Assembly (NCBI GenBank): GCA_030159075.1
Contig: BROG01000460.1
Span: 134,001-198,000, forward strand
DNA from: Atrina japonica
Taxonomy: Eukaryota; Mollusca; Bivalvia; Pterioida; Pinnidae
DNA length: 64,000 nucleotides
Reading direction: 5' to 3'
Shown here: one piece after another, positions 13,057 through 25,164 of the stretch
Layout: the number at the start of each line of letters is the position of its first letter
Position numbering within the stretch: position 1 is the first letter of the stretch
The notes under the pieces: generated by a model
Seen by the model: only the letters and a program-made list of their open reading frames with translations
What the model was told of the DNA's origin: nothing
Databases searched by the model: none
Position numbers and translations under genes: made by a program

Positions 13057-16000
13057 GAATTCTCATTACCTTGAAATCAGATGAGTCAAAATTCCTATTA
13101 TGTCACAAATGTAACAAGTGGTCCGATTTTTTTACTATATATTTATACTACTTTTATTCCAGATATCTCAAAGTTTTCATTTAGAAATTATACTTATCTC
13201 GAAATATCGAACCATTATAGCATTGTCACTTGTTATCTCGAAATTACCTTCCGCAAATGAAGGTTTACTTCTTGTACACAAAAAGCCATGTACATGTAAT
13301 TATTTACTCATTTCAACTCCTGTTAATGATTCAAGGTGAAAGGGTAACTAATAATTGCTTAAATCTTATTAATTAAGCAGTAGCCTAAGTAGGTCTATTT
13401 GTTGTCCAATCAGAACAGACAATATGTGAATTGAAAATTTTGGTTATCTCAAATTTTGGATATCTCGAAATAAATGGGGTGGTCCCATGAATTTCAAGAT
13501 AAGGAGATTCCACTGTATATACATATATCTATATCTATATATCTATCTATCTTTACATATATATATATATATATATTTGTTCTCCTGGCATATATAGCAT
13601 CTATGACTAATATATCTTAAATATATATACCAGCATATCAAAAGCTGAAATATAGATGAAAAATTAAAATATCTTTTGTAACACATGATCTAGAGAATTA
13701 TAATCATAGAGTAATCAAAGATTTCAAAGCTCAGCTCACAGGAAAATTATTAAATTCCCACAATCTAACAAACCTTAACTAATCTTCCTAAACATACAGT
13801 ATTTGAAATAAACCAAAATTAAATACGGTTCATTTTTACAAAACAAAACACAATAATCAACAAGATACAATGTTCAAAATTTAGCTTGTCTGTCTCACTA
13901 GTCTGTTAGACTAGTTAATAACAAATTTTAGTAGTCCTATGACAAATTCACTAGCCAGAAAGAGGTATGATGAATTACCAAATTGGCATGTATTTATCTA
14001 TTCTGTACCAGAATTACCAAATTGGCACGTATTTATCGATTCTGTACCAGAAATACCAAATTGGCACGTATTTATCGATTCTGTACCAGAAATACCAAAT
14101 TGGCATGTATTTATCTATTCTGTACCAGAAATACCAAATTGGCACGTATTTATTTATTCTGTACCAGAAATACCAAATTGGCACGTATTTATCTATTCTG
14201 TACCAGAAATACCAAATTGGCACATATTTATCTATTCTGTACCAGAAATACCAAATTGGCACGTATTTATCTATTCTGTACCAGAAATACCAAATTGGCA
14301 CGTATTTATCTATTCTGTACCAGATATACCAAATTGGCACGTATTTATCGATTCTGTACCAGAATTACCAAATTGGCACGTATTTATCGATTCTGTACAA
14401 GAATTATCTGTTAGTTTTAGTAGTTATCTATATTTGTGGTATTATATTCTTATGAGTCAAAACAACTATGATTATCTTACTATGAGTTGAGAAAATATGA
14501 AGAAGTAATTCTGGTCTTCAATGTACATACTATACACTTATATTAGGAATTGTTCATTATAAAAACCCTCATTGAGCCACCTGCTAGCCAATTTCTACTT
14601 TTGAAAATATAACTTGATGCTTGTTTTCAATCTGTTGTCATGTTACTTTGGACAAAGTTATCAGTTAATACATCAAAAGCATTACATAGGCAGTTTGGTA
14701 AAGTATTGGCAAATGATATATTTTTTGTTCTCAACAGACCTGAATAAATGACATGCAGAGTGGGAACTGGCAGGTGTTACCTGACATTTTTTTATAATCA
14801 AATTATGCAATACAGTGAAACTTGTATATAAAGACCCCCTTAGGGACACAACAAAACCAGTCTTTATAGGGAGGTGGTCTTTATATAGAGGTTGATTTGT
14901 ACACAAATGGTACTATTGGGGACAGCAAAAAACAGTCTTTATGACCAGGTGGTCTTTATACACAGGTGGTCGCTAAAGCAGGTTTTACTGTAGTTGCTAA
15001 GTATTTTTTCTTTTAGATGCACTTTATTGATTTGTTTGTATTTTCACTTATTTGTTTGAAAGTAATCGACTCCAGAATCTGTCAAACATTTATGTCATCA
15101 AGAGTTTTCAACTTACATCTCCTGTTGATGTTATTCCTTACACACACGCATAAATTTTGGCTTTAAGCCTACGAATAACGTTGGTACTCGAATTGGTCAT
15201 TTTTGCTATGACAAACTGATACATAAACATATACTGTTGCTTTTTAGCCAAGTGGCATTGATGAAGGGTGTGTTTGATTGGAAATATTTGGCCATCCGAT
15301 TTGGTGTCCAGTAACACCCTACATACTGTCCAAGGAAAGATGAATGTGTCCGGTAATGCTCTCTCTTATGCAAGCAAATACACCCTATTTGTTTTTGTCA
15401 CTTGTCATAGTCAACAGGAAATGACATTTGTCTGGTAACCCCCGAATGCTAAGTATTAACCAATATACGACCTTAGAACATTTGGAAAATAGACAGAATA
15501 TGAACATTAGCTTAGGTGTCCAATAATACCCGACACCACACTATAGTTTTTCATAGTTGCATAATTTGTTAGATTTTTTTACTTTCCATATTAAAACTTC
15601 TTGAACACAGATCATAATTGTTGGATTTTTGAAATGTATTGATCGTACCTTTAAACAAACTGCAGGGTTCCAGGCAATGAAAAAAGTTGTGGTTTATATT
15701 AAAAAATACAGAAATATTCAAAGTAATTAAAAATATAATATGAAAGTGTATGATCTAAAACAATGGGCATATATATACTTTTTAACATCTAGAGCACTAA
15801 ACATGTAAATGTTGAACCATATATAAATGATATAATAAATTACATAAAACAATAAAATACACATACCTAAAACTGCTTGTGGCCAGTATGTGTATCTCTT
15901 TGCTAATGGATAAATGACTACCAGACCCATGGATGCAGCACCAAGTAAAACACTGAAAATTCCAACAATTATTCAAAATATAATCATTTACTGCAAAATA

Positions 16001-18253
16001 TTTTCAGTCTTACATTTATCCTATCAGACAATCATGTCCAATATTTCTGTGTTACATTTATCCTGTCAGACAATCATATCTTACATTTATCCTGTCAGAC
16101 AATCATGTCCAATATTTCTGTCTTACATTTATCCTGTCAGACAATCATGTCCAATATTTCTGTCTTACATTTATCCTGTCAGACAATCATGTCCAATATT
16201 TCTGTCTTACATTTATCCTGTCAGACAATCATGTCCAATATTTCTGTCTTACATTTATCCTGTCAGACAATCATGTCCAATATTTCTGTCTTACATTTAT
16301 CCTGTCAGACAATCATGTCCAACCTTTCTGTCTTATATCTAAAGATTCATTAGGTAAATTGTCATCAGGTTTTCACCTCGACCATTTAAAACTGGCTGCC
16401 ACCACATAACTGGAAAAAAATGTTGATTGTGGCATAAAACACCATTAAAATAAACAAAAACAAGACAAACACAAAGAGAAGCATCTGACTTACCTGTACC
16501 AATTTAACTGTAACAAGATACCCAAGGAGACTGACAACATGGTACCTAAACAAAGTAGACCCTGAAAAGGAGAAAGTTCACCACTGGCCAAGGGACGTAA
16601 CTTGGTTCTTTCAACCTACAAAGAGTAATTATTGATACTGAACCTGTAACACTTGAATTTGATTGTTATAAGTGACTAGTAAAGCAATTAACATTTTTTC
16701 TTTGTAAAATGTACAGGTTATTGTATACCTGGAAGTTTTTGTTTCCATTTAATTTTCGCCATTTTCGCCCCCAGATGAGAGGGCAAATTTAAAACGAAAG
16801 CGAAATTTTCAAGCTAAGTAAATGAAGAAATACATGCAGTCCAAGAGACTATAGTGATTTAGGGCGATTTTAAAATGGGGTGGATATGTTTTCTGTTGTA
16901 CATGTAAAGGGGCGAAAAATTCCAGGTATATAGCATGTCACTCTAGAACTTTCCTACAGAGAATTTAAAATTTTTTTAACTTACATTACATTATATATTT
17001 ATATTTATCTCTGTCTCATGCACTTTCACATCACAAAGTTACTTGTTTATTTAATACGTTAATGTATACCATATTTATACCACTAAGTAACGTACTTCAC
17101 ATCTCATATTTACTATTTTTACTTATGTTACATGTACCCGTGTATTTGTCACAAAATAATACACTTCACATCTCTTTTATTTATTTTACTTAATATGTTA
17201 CATCTGCATGAACATCTTTATCCTTATCCCACATGTAAATCTGTATTTTACCTTTTTATCTATATCCTTATCCCACATATCATTAATGATACATCCCGCT
17301 CCCCGCATGAAAAATGAACCAAGACCAAAAAGCCCAAGAAGCCATAGATCTGGTATGTGTCCTGGACTAGCGGCTAGAGCTATACTCCATGTGCAAGGCC
17401 AATATAGCAACCATGTTCCTAAAAATAGCAATTTTTCAGTGAGCAAGATTTTCATCAAATGAAAATGAATATCTTGAACATTATTTTTTCAGTCACATAT
17501 AAATAAAGAAAAAGAAATATCTTAGCAATCTGAACGGTGCAGATTTCTTTGTAAAAATGACAGAATACCGTATCTCACTTTACAGTAAACACAAAATGAT
17601 GTAAATCAAATAAATTTCCTTAAGATTTTACGAGACGTACCTATTGGCTTATCAAATCTGATCAGTCTAAGATATGGCTGAAGAACTTGTGGTGATGCAT
17701 CTAGAAGTCCTTTGGGTGACAGACTAAGTAATCGCTGAGATTGTTGTAGATGTTTATTTGTTGTAAGAATGACATTCCTCTGGTATGGCTGAAGGCTAAA
17801 TTGTCGACATGGCAGATTACTTATACATGAAAAATTCCTTATTTTAGAATCATTAGAGATACAAGTCCTACTGAAGCTATTGGGCAATGCGTAGATAGTG
17901 GTATGCGGTGATACTTTATCAGTCCCATAAGGTGTAAACAGAGAGCAATCAGTACTGATACTTGTCCTTTCACTTTTCACCGAATTCAACTCAGTTATCT
18001 GAACATCTTGTAAAGGGAATGTTTTTACAACATTTTTCTTCTTCTGAAATGAATCAGCACTTATTGGAAGTAATTCTCTTCTGTGTTTCACAACGGGGTG
18101 TTTTTGGACAAAGTATTCATTTTGCCAAGTTGAACACTGTGTACCAAGGACTCTATTACCCATGCTGTTGTTTTTTAACAAGGATATAACAGTCCAGTAC
18201 CTTACCTCTTTTGACACCTTTAACATACTATGAAGTTTGTGTAGATTATTCAT
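173..18253 (-). CDS. COQ2: COQ2, 4-hydroxybenzoate polyprenyltransferase, whole gene with mutually exclusive exons
   Basis: This enzyme attaches the polyprenyl tail to 4-hydroxybenzoate in the mitochondrial inner membrane, the committed step of ubiquinone synthesis. Coding exons, 5' to 3' on the minus strand: 18253-17641, 17418-17252, 16615-16494, 15952-15867, then either 12912-12782 (5e) or 6236-6103 (5a), then 3588-3400 and 325-173. All junctions use GT/AG and the phases agree throughout. The UbiA-family signatures are intact. The first Asp-rich motif NDxxDxxxD reads NDMWDKDID at the end of exon 2. The second, DxxYxxxDxxxD, is split between exon 5 and exon 6. From the Met at 18253 the product is 487 aa with exon 5a and 486 aa with 5e, longer than the roughly 370-420 aa usual in animals because of an extended, basic N-terminus. 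The start is uncertain: Met codons at 18226 and 18163 are alternatives. Identification is by recognised motifs, not by a search. Confidence 0.96.
326..3399 (-). other. COQ2 last intron
   Basis: A 3.07 kb intron. It contains a roughly 107-bp imperfect tandem duplication (about 2640-2735 and 2750-2850, each with a tactgggtcaggagtac core) whose minus frame is open for 68 and 81 codons with related residues (CTPDPVE...KSPI). It also holds a dispersed element with repeated tttctgagaaatagc and cctggcagccatt words at about 3050-3345. I see no conserved exon in it. Confidence 0.6.
3400..3588 (-). CDS. COQ2: COQ2 coding exon 6: second half of the second Asp-rich motif
   Basis: 189 nt, phase 0 at both ends, between CATTCAG|GACAAG and CATCAG|GTACAT. 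It encodes [20 protein letters not shown], the conserved loop completing the second Mg-diphosphate site, then a membrane segment ending TASHLAHQ. A short inverted repeat (CCCACCAT/ATGGTGGG) sits 13 to 34 nt beyond the donor. Confidence 0.94.
4481..4645 (-). repeat. tRNA-derived SINE family A, decayed copy
   Basis: The body (tgatgttttatgccaca, ttttcagtcaaatgatgg, tttttaacgatgg, ggcaaacttcctcaca) matches the better copies at 28.7, 29.1, 48.6, 57.2 and 62.7 kb. The tRNA-like end is lost. The 69-codon open frame over it (4491-4700) is repeat-derived and not a gene. Confidence 0.6.
5305..5394. mobile_element. TTAA-type MITE, copy 1 (90 bp)
   Basis: Inverted ends gtcacccctaaag ... ctcagggtttgatgag match four other copies in the window (10942, 28200, 30921, 42390). 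The flanking target site is decayed. Confidence 0.6.
5395..5690 (+). repeat. tRNA-derived SINE (second family)
   Basis: The start reads like a tRNA: an A-box-like ctcagtggtaaagtggaaga, an anticodon-arm-like cattcgactcgcgagt and a B-box-like tttgattccc. About 190 bp of unrelated body follow, then an A-rich end near ataaaacaagaataaaaaat. It is not a functional tRNA because the acceptor stem does not close. Confidence 0.5.
6103..6236 (-). CDS. COQ2: COQ2 alternative exon 5a (canonical ubiquinone-type)
   Basis: 134 nt bounded by TTGCTAG|GGTTAACG and CATCAA|GTGAGT. It encodes [17 protein letters not shown] and ends [11 protein letters not shown], closely matching the single form found in vertebrates (GLTFN...ALLGW...DTIYAHQ). 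It joins exon 6 in phase 0 to give DTIYAHQ-DKYDD, the complete second Asp-rich motif. It lies 6.5 kb downstream of exon 5e in the transcript. It has Phe and Ala at the two positions where 5e has Leu and Ser. Confidence 0.93.
6237..7910 (-). other. COQ2 intron sequence upstream of exon 5a
   Basis: AT-rich intron with a few short local duplications (agactggtgacatatt twice near 6660-6710). I see no coding sequence. It separates exon 5a from the 37-bp array. Confidence 0.5.
7911..10245. repeat. 37-bp minisatellite array, about 63 units
   Basis: The unit is aaggtcatgactacatattg plus acttatcatagacagag (37 bp). Two unit types alternate, ending in either agacagaga or cacaaacca before the shared ggtcatgac. 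A marker unit with cattgtcagag occurs at 8531 and again at 9012, 481 bp apart (13 x 37), showing a higher-order duplication. It lies in the intron between COQ2 exons 5e and 5a. Units abut with no unique spacers, so this is not a CRISPR array. Confidence 0.95.
10246..11472 (-). other. COQ2 intron sequence between the two minisatellite arrays
   Basis: AT-rich unique sequence with one TTAA-type MITE (10942-11031). No coding sequence is seen. Confidence 0.5.
10942..11031. mobile_element. TTAA-type MITE, copy 2 (90 bp)
   Basis: Ends cattcacccctaaag and cttttt-like caggggttgataag are near-inverse. It is flanked by TTAC and TTAA, a decayed TTAA duplication. Confidence 0.65.
11473..12720. repeat. 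12-bp-type minisatellite (actgatactgatg/actgacaa), 1.25 kb
   Basis: Built from actgatactgatg and actgatactgacaa steps with 6 and 12 bp sub-periods and longer blocks of about 100 bp repeated near 12100-12660. The minus frames are open because the period is a multiple of three, giving spurious Ser/Val/Gln/Tyr-rich ORFs. Its transcript-proximal edge lies about 60 nt beyond the 5' splice site of COQ2 exon 5e. Confidence 0.93.
12782..12912 (-). CDS. COQ2: COQ2 alternative exon 5e (rhodoquinone-type variant)
   Basis: 131 nt bounded by GTTTCAG|GTGTAACA and CATCAG|GTACAG. It encodes [17 protein letters not shown] and ends [11 protein letters not shown]. Aligned with exon 5a, 23 of 44 positions are identical and one residue is missing. 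Relative to the canonical form it has Leu for Phe after GxT and Ser for Ala just before the terminal HQ. As I recall, these are the diagnostic substitutions of the coq-2e exon of rhodoquinone-producing animals. It supplies the first half of the second Asp-rich motif (DSIYSHQ), next to the aromatic-substrate pocket. A 12-bp-unit minisatellite begins about 60 nt into the downstream intron. Expression is not shown by the sequence, but conserved frame, borders and motif argue against decay. Confidence 0.9.
12994..13054. repeat. (CA)n microsatellite
   Basis: About 30 uninterrupted CA dinucleotides, 80 bp upstream (in transcript terms) of the acceptor of COQ2 exon 5e. In the transcript this is a (UG)n tract. 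Confidence 0.95.
13973..14406. repeat. 39-bp minisatellite, 11 units
   Basis: The unit is aaataccaaattggcacgta plus tttatctattctgtaccag (39 bp, 13 codons). Because 39 is divisible by 3 and no unit carries a stop, three plus frames and a minus frame stay open for 108 to 183 codons. This is an artefact of period length and not a protein gene. Confidence 0.95.
14811..14992. mobile_element. TA-flanked MITE family B, compact copy
   Basis: Inverted ends CAGTGAAACTTG and (reverse complement of) AGGTTTTACTG are each flanked by TA, the target duplication of Tc1/mariner-type transposons. The inside has the gaccaggtggtctttata and gattgatt-like ttgatttgtacacaaatgg words found as a 74-bp repeat in the large copy at 34084. 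Confidence 0.75.
15867..15952 (-). CDS. COQ2: COQ2 coding exon 4, constitutive exon before the alternative pair
   Basis: 86 nt between TTTTCAG|TGTTTTA and TTTTAG|GTATGT. It encodes [19 protein letters not shown] and then YTYWPQAVL, a membrane helix followed by a short polar loop. It ends with the single base G (phase 1). Both alternative exons 5e and 5a begin with the two bases that complete this Gly, so either can follow. Confidence 0.94.
16007..16336. repeat. 42-bp minisatellite, about 8 units
   Basis: The unit is cttacatttatcctgtcaga plus caatcatgtccaatatttctgt (42 bp, 14 codons), so ORFs of up to 142 codons cross it. It lies in the COQ2 intron between exons 3 and 4. One unit near 16045-16085 is shortened. 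Confidence 0.93.
16362..16455 (+). repeat. SINE family A, tail fragment
   Basis: Contains the tail words aactggctgccaccac, ataactggaaaaa and gtggcataaaacacc, shared with the full copy at 41649. The tRNA-like head is missing. Confidence 0.55.
16494..16615 (-). CDS. COQ2: COQ2 coding exon 3
   Basis: Acceptor TGTAG|GTTGAAAG and donor TACAG|GTAAGTC bound 122 nt. It encodes [18 protein letters not shown], the conserved loop after the first Asp-rich motif, and then a membrane segment ending LLQLNWY. It ends with two bases of a Ser codon that exon 4 completes. Confidence 0.94.
16724..16930. mobile_element. MITE family C, copy 1
   Basis: Begins tatacctggaagtttttg and ends aaaaattccaggtata, a clear terminal inverted repeat. 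Related copies lie at 26719-26927 and, inverted, at 41891-42104. The inside is AT-rich with gggcaaatttaaaacgaaag-type words and no ORF. Confidence 0.7.
17252..17418 (-). CDS. COQ2: COQ2 coding exon 2: first Asp-rich motif
   Basis: Acceptor TTTTTAG|GAACATGG completes the Gly left by exon 1, and donor AAAAAG|GTAAAA ends in phase 0. The exon encodes [15 protein letters not shown], a hydrophobic helix, and then [17 protein letters not shown], which carries the NDxxDxxxD motif that binds Mg-prenyl diphosphate in the UbiA family. Length is 167 nt. The best match is to the strongly conserved first half of animal COQ2. Confidence 0.95.
17641..18253 (-). CDS. COQ2: COQ2 coding exon 1: mitochondrial presequence and start of the UbiA core
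   Basis: About 200 residues, rich in Lys, Arg, His and Ser and with few acids near the front, precede the first conserved block [13 protein letters not shown]. That composition fits a mitochondrial presequence. The exon ends ATA G|GTACGT in phase 1. The open frame continues upstream past 18253 without an ATG, to a candidate acceptor TTTTTTCAG at about 18358, so an upstream exon (possibly 5' UTR) is likely. A donor-like AAAGAG|GTAAGG lies inside the exon just before residues VRYWT. If it is used, part of this stretch is intronic or the N-terminus is alternative. The conserved C-terminal end of the exon is secure, the 5' end is not. Confidence 0.8.
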
Positions 18254-18412
18254 ATCTGAGGAAAACCTGTTACAACAATCTGCTAATAGACATCCACATG
18301 GTGCAAACAGCAAACAACTTCCTCCATGCTTTAACAAATCATGATATACTTGTGTCTGAAAAAAGTAAAATAATTATTTGGAACTTAGAAATGATTAGTT
18401 GTCATTCAAGGA

Positions 18413-18707
18413 CTAAAAGACAGCTAGGACCAGTAGATGGCTATAGAGTGATTTTGTCTCTATAGTCCAGACAAAAAGACAGCTAGGACCAGTAGACGGC
18501 TATAGAGTGATTTCGTCTCTATAGTCCAGACAAAAAGACAGCTAGGACCAGTAGATGGCTATAGAGTGATTTTGTCTCTATAGTCCAGACAAAAAGACAG
18601 CTCGGACCAGTAGACGGCTATAGAGTGATTTCGTCTCTATAGTCAAGACAAAAAGACAGCTAGGACCAGTAGACGACTATAGAGTGATTTCGTCTCTGTA
18701 GTCCAAA
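18413..18707. repeat. 59-bp minisatellite, 5 units, upstream of COQ2
   Basis: The unit is agacagctaggaccagtaga, then tggctatagagtgattttgt, then ctctatagtccagacaaaa. The copies are very similar (a few t/c changes), which suggests recent amplification. It lies just beyond the candidate acceptor of the most 5' COQ2 exon, so it is in the first intron or the promoter region. Confidence 0.93.
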
Positions 18708-19678
18708 CAATGATAGACAAGAACAAATTTAGTATAAAGTCATGCAAACAAAACAAATTACCAAAGACAAAATCTATTCTTTGCAGAACGATGACAAAAT
18801 CAAGTCTATAATATTATGTCAACTTTGTCTGGGGTTTCCTGTTTTTAGATTCTATTATTATGATTATTATTATGTCCTTTTCAAACTTATTGAAAAACAA
18901 ATTACACTATGGCGCCACCCTTCACCCCAAAAACTATTTTGTAATTTTGTTTTGTATTGAAATAAAGTTTCATTTTACATAAATATTATTTTGGGTGAGG
19001 CATGGCACCCATGTGAAATTTAGATAAAAACGTACATTTTGGATGGAAATTTGGAATATTTGTCAAACCGTGTTTGGTTTTAACATCTATATTTTCGCTT
19101 GTGTGATTTCCCGAACTTAATTTCAGACAAAAAGTAAAAGTAATAGTCATAGAGAACGACTTGAAGAAGTGAAGACGTATTTTAAAGATTTATTTTCCAT
19201 GTAAACCAGGGTCGGTTATGATGGTTTCTGACTCATGTCCTTTATAATTTAATGTGACTTAAACTATAGTAATACTACCAGTATGTATAAGAACATTTTT
19301 TCCTTCTGCTTGGGAAAAATTTCCAACAGCAGATGTTTTATCTAAACAAATCTCACAAATTCGGAACACTGTTTCATATGCGAGCACAATGAGCTCTTTA
19401 TTGTAGAAATGTTGCAACTTGACTCAAGTCCAATAATTACCGTGCTCTCTCATGGTCAGAGTCTTCCAGTGTGTATTATGGGCTTCAAAAAGTTTCACCA
19501 GTACACTGCAAACGAGGCTCCGCATACGGATTCCTAGAAGCATAGCTACTGTAATTGTCTAATCTGATTGGTTGAATTATACACATGGTTGAGTACAATG
19601 AGTTTGTGGACAGCCTGATCCCGTAATAGCTGGATTAGTAACAGACTAAATATGATAGCCCAATCCCATAATAGCCAC
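18708..19678. other. Non-coding sequence
   Basis: AT-rich sequence upstream of COQ2. A promoter or first exon of COQ2 is expected in this area or further up, but I cannot place it. No conserved coding sequence is seen. Confidence 0.4.
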
Positions 19679-19980
19679 TGTTGTATAATTATCGGTCCGG
19701 CCTCAAAATGTGTCCCGCCGGACTGATAATGTTAACATTTTTGCAATGTATATAGGTCTTTATTATCAACTTCCGCTATTTTTAAATTTGTTACCTATAT
19801 TTTTAGTGGTATTTATTCAATCAAGAAGAGTAGTTATAAACCATAAACGTAATGGAGCTTTACAATCGTTCCTAACTCAGCGATAAATAACTAATTTTAC
19901 ATGTGCATAAAACAAACTTGAAATTTCGATTTTGAAATAAAGTGAAAAGATGTGTTAAGGTTATCCTGATGAAGAATTTG

Positions 19981-20022
<42 letters not shown>

Positions 20023-20895
20023 AATAAGTCTTTCGGAGTATGGTGGGGTTAGCTTTTGAGGGCGTATGCAGAGCTATTATATAGCTTCCATATCACCTGT
20101 TGACAGACTGATTAAAATCTGAAACCCATTTTGTCATAATTGCTATCGCACACATTTTAATATATGAGAAGATGTTATAAAAAATTAAGTTTGGTGTCAC
20201 AGTCAGTCAGTCTGTTTCATGTTCATGCACCACTGTACAAACCGATATAAAATGAAAAAGGTAATAAATTTCATTTTGCTAACTGAATGCCTTATCAAAG
20301 TCATTTGATGGCATTTAAACTCTAATTTTAATCAAATTAAAAGATCACAAATGGAACATGCTAAATAGTACCAGAAAAAAACCACAATAACACATATACA
20401 TATATATACACATAAAAAAAAAAACCAAAGCATTCCATATGGTTATAGACGTCCCCAACCTGGAGCTGTTACCTGCCTATTGTCGTTGTCATGTCTCAGG
20501 TATAATACCTACCATAAACTATTCTATTAAATAATAACAATATACAAAAACAGACACCACTACATAAATCTATCATGTTCCCACTTTTTTATTTACAAGT
20601 GGGAACATGATAAAACATCTATTTTGGTCAATTGATACTGCTTGGTATATTTTATGAGTTTGAAAACTCGGTATTTTCTGTGTAATATAACGGGTATAAA
20701 AGGTGTTCTATATGTCTCTGCTATGATGAATAACATTTCACCCTATTTAACTTTCTTTTATTTTGAGATTTTACCCGGACTGGACATATCATCATACGGG
20801 GGTACCGACTAGTATTATAGAGACCATATAGAGAGTTAACATTTTCAGTTCGGTCAGACACATTTTGAGGCCAGACCGATTATTATACGACACCA
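19679..20895. mobile_element. 1.2 kb TIR element (family D), no transposase
   Basis: About 58 bp at 19679-19736 (tgttgtataattatcggtcc, then ggcctcaaaatgtgtc...) recurs inverted at 20834-20895 (tcagacacattttgaggcc, then agaccgattattatacgaca). The inside has (TA)n at 19985-20015 and a hairpin catgttcccactt/aagtgggaacatg near 20575-20612. No open frame resembles a transposase, so this is a non-autonomous DNA transposon. Confidence 0.75.
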
Positions 20896-22960
<2,065 letters not shown>

Positions 22961-23770
22961 CATTTGGAAAACATTTTCTTTAGGGAACTTCTTTACTAAA
23001 CACTTGGACATTTTCTTTGATGAACTTCTTTACTGAACATTTGGACGACATTTTCTTTGGGGAACTTCTTGACTGAACATTTTGGACGACATTTTCTTTG
23101 ATGAACTATTTTACTGAACATTTGGAAGACATTTTCTTTGATGAACTTTTTACTTAACATTTGGACAACATTTTCTTCCGGGAACTTCCTTACTAAGCAT
23201 TTGGACAACATTTCCTAGGGGAATTTCCTTACTAAACATTTGGACGACATTTTCCTTGGGGAACTTCCTTACTAATCATTTGGACGACATTTTCTTTGGT
23301 GAACTTATTTACTGAACATTTGGAAGACATGTTTTTATGAACTTCTTTATTGAACATCTGGACATTTTCTTTCGGGAACTTCCTTACTAAGCATTTGGAC
23401 AACATTTTATTTAGGGAACTTCATTACTAATCATTTGGACGACATTTTCTTTGATGAACTGCTTTACTGAACATTTGGACAACAATTTCTTTGGTGAACT
23501 TCCTTACTATACGTTTGGACAACATTTTCTTTGGGGAACTTCCTTACTAAACGTTTAGACGACATTTTCTTTGGGGAACTTCCTTACTAAGCATTTGGAC
23601 GGCATTTTCTTTGGGGAACTTCTTTACTGAACATTTGGACATTTTCTTTGATGAACTTTTTTACTGAACATTTGGACGACATTTTCTTTGGGGAACTTCT
23701 TTACTGGACATTTGGACGACATTTTCTTTGGGGAACTTCTTTACTGAACATTTGGATGACATTTTCTTCT
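22961..23770. repeat. 40-bp minisatellite, about 20 units
   Basis: The unit is acatttggacgacattttct plus ttggggaacttctttactga. Units differ by up to several bases (aacatc, gatgaac, gggaact variants) and some are a few bases short, so this array is older than the CT tract or the 59-bp array. Confidence 0.93.
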
Positions 23771-25164
23771 GTGTGTATATTTTTGTTGTTTTTTTTGTGT
23801 GTGTTATTTTTTGCGGTGGAACCATTTCAAGAGGATTATATGTTACGTCATACGATAACTACTAAAATGTAAATGAATTTATCATATAACCTGTTTGGCA
23901 GGTTCTATTTATGTATCATTCTAAATTTAGTAATATCATCACGTGATATGTCCAGTTTTTCTGTGACTAGCGTGCTCTCTTGGTCATTCGAAGGCTCACT
24001 CCGAGTGCTAATACACGTTTTCTTCAGTTGTCCGATTTCCCACCCACCCACCTCTTTTATGTTAAAGATGTTTTTACTTTAAATAAATTTAATGATATTT
24101 CATTTTGATTTTTGTAGATTAATAACTTATAAAATTGAGTGTATTTTCAGGTGATAATAGACTGCGAGTATAAGGATGGAACTTCATTAGATAAATAAAT
24201 GTAAAATTTGAAAAAATGTAATAAATGCACTCATGCCTAATTAGTGTTTATGTTTTTATTATAAACTATTTATGTTCGTTTGAGTAGAACGAATAAGAAC
24301 ATAAAGCCATTTTTATTCTAATAAAACACATTGGATGATCTAGTGCGGCTTATGGGTAATTATTTGCTCATTTGACTTTGTTGAAAAAGAGAAGAAGAGA
24401 TGATCATTTTCTTCACTGTGTCTGTGAGATAAAGTCAGTGATATGATGATATAAAAAGAACATAAAAAAACTCAGATACCAAAGTATAAATCTTTAGGAT
24501 GTCCAGGATATAGGTACAAATCTGGTAAAAAAAAAATGGACAAACACGGACCTCTTGCAATCAAGAGGTGGGATTAGGTGCCATGGAGGAGTAAACATCC
24601 CCTGTCGAACGGTCACATCTGCCGTGAGTCCACAGTCAAATAAAAATGAAATACGTGAGGAACGAATCCTGGTCACAATTGGTACAGAATTCTCAACAAC
24701 CGCCATCGAACAGGTAACTCGACATTTCACTTAGTGAAACAGAGTAATCGCAAACAAGACTATTATACTGACCGTAAAATTTGCGGAACGTTGACATCAA
24801 ACGTGGTTTTCAATATCCCTGTGTCAATAATTTGTCAGAGAGTAGTTTACATCTGCATATGAAATGTTCATATGTTGAAAACGCCCTGGCAAACCTGATC
24901 ATTTGTGAAATGTAAACTCCATATGCGGGTGATTGTGGTATATTACTTCTTAAATATGGAACATTACGATGGGAAAACCGAAATCGTCGTGTTTGTCGTA
25001 TAGCTTAGTTGTTAATTTCCAGTCTGTCTTTAGTAAGTAAAATGTCTAACAAGGAAGCGCGTGTTCTTGAGTATGCCGACAGTTTGTTGAAAGACCACAT
25101 CTCCGAACATTACAAATATATATGTATTGTCTATTAGAAATTCCACCATCTTTTTATATCAACT
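23771..25164. other. Non-coding sequence
   Basis: Intergenic. A 78-codon minus frame at 24494-24730 has no recognised motif and is probably chance or repeat-derived. Confidence 0.4.

Larger units (their letters stand above)
13055..15866 (-). other. COQ2 intron before exon 5e
   Basis: Holds the 39-bp array (13973-14406) and a TA-flanked MITE (14811-14992). The rest is AT-rich, with (TA)n near 13553-13577. No further exon is seen. Confidence 0.55.

Noticed and set aside
13939..14490. Overlapping ORFs of 143-183 codons on the plus strand and 108 on the minus strand
   Set aside because: Produced by a stop-free 39-bp repeat whose length is a multiple of three; all frames are open together.
15914..16353. 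ORFs of 142 and 82 codons
   Set aside because: The 42-bp repeat with a multiple-of-three period explains them.
24494..24730. 78-codon minus-strand ORF
   Set aside because: No motif, no splice support and no neighbours; treated as chance.
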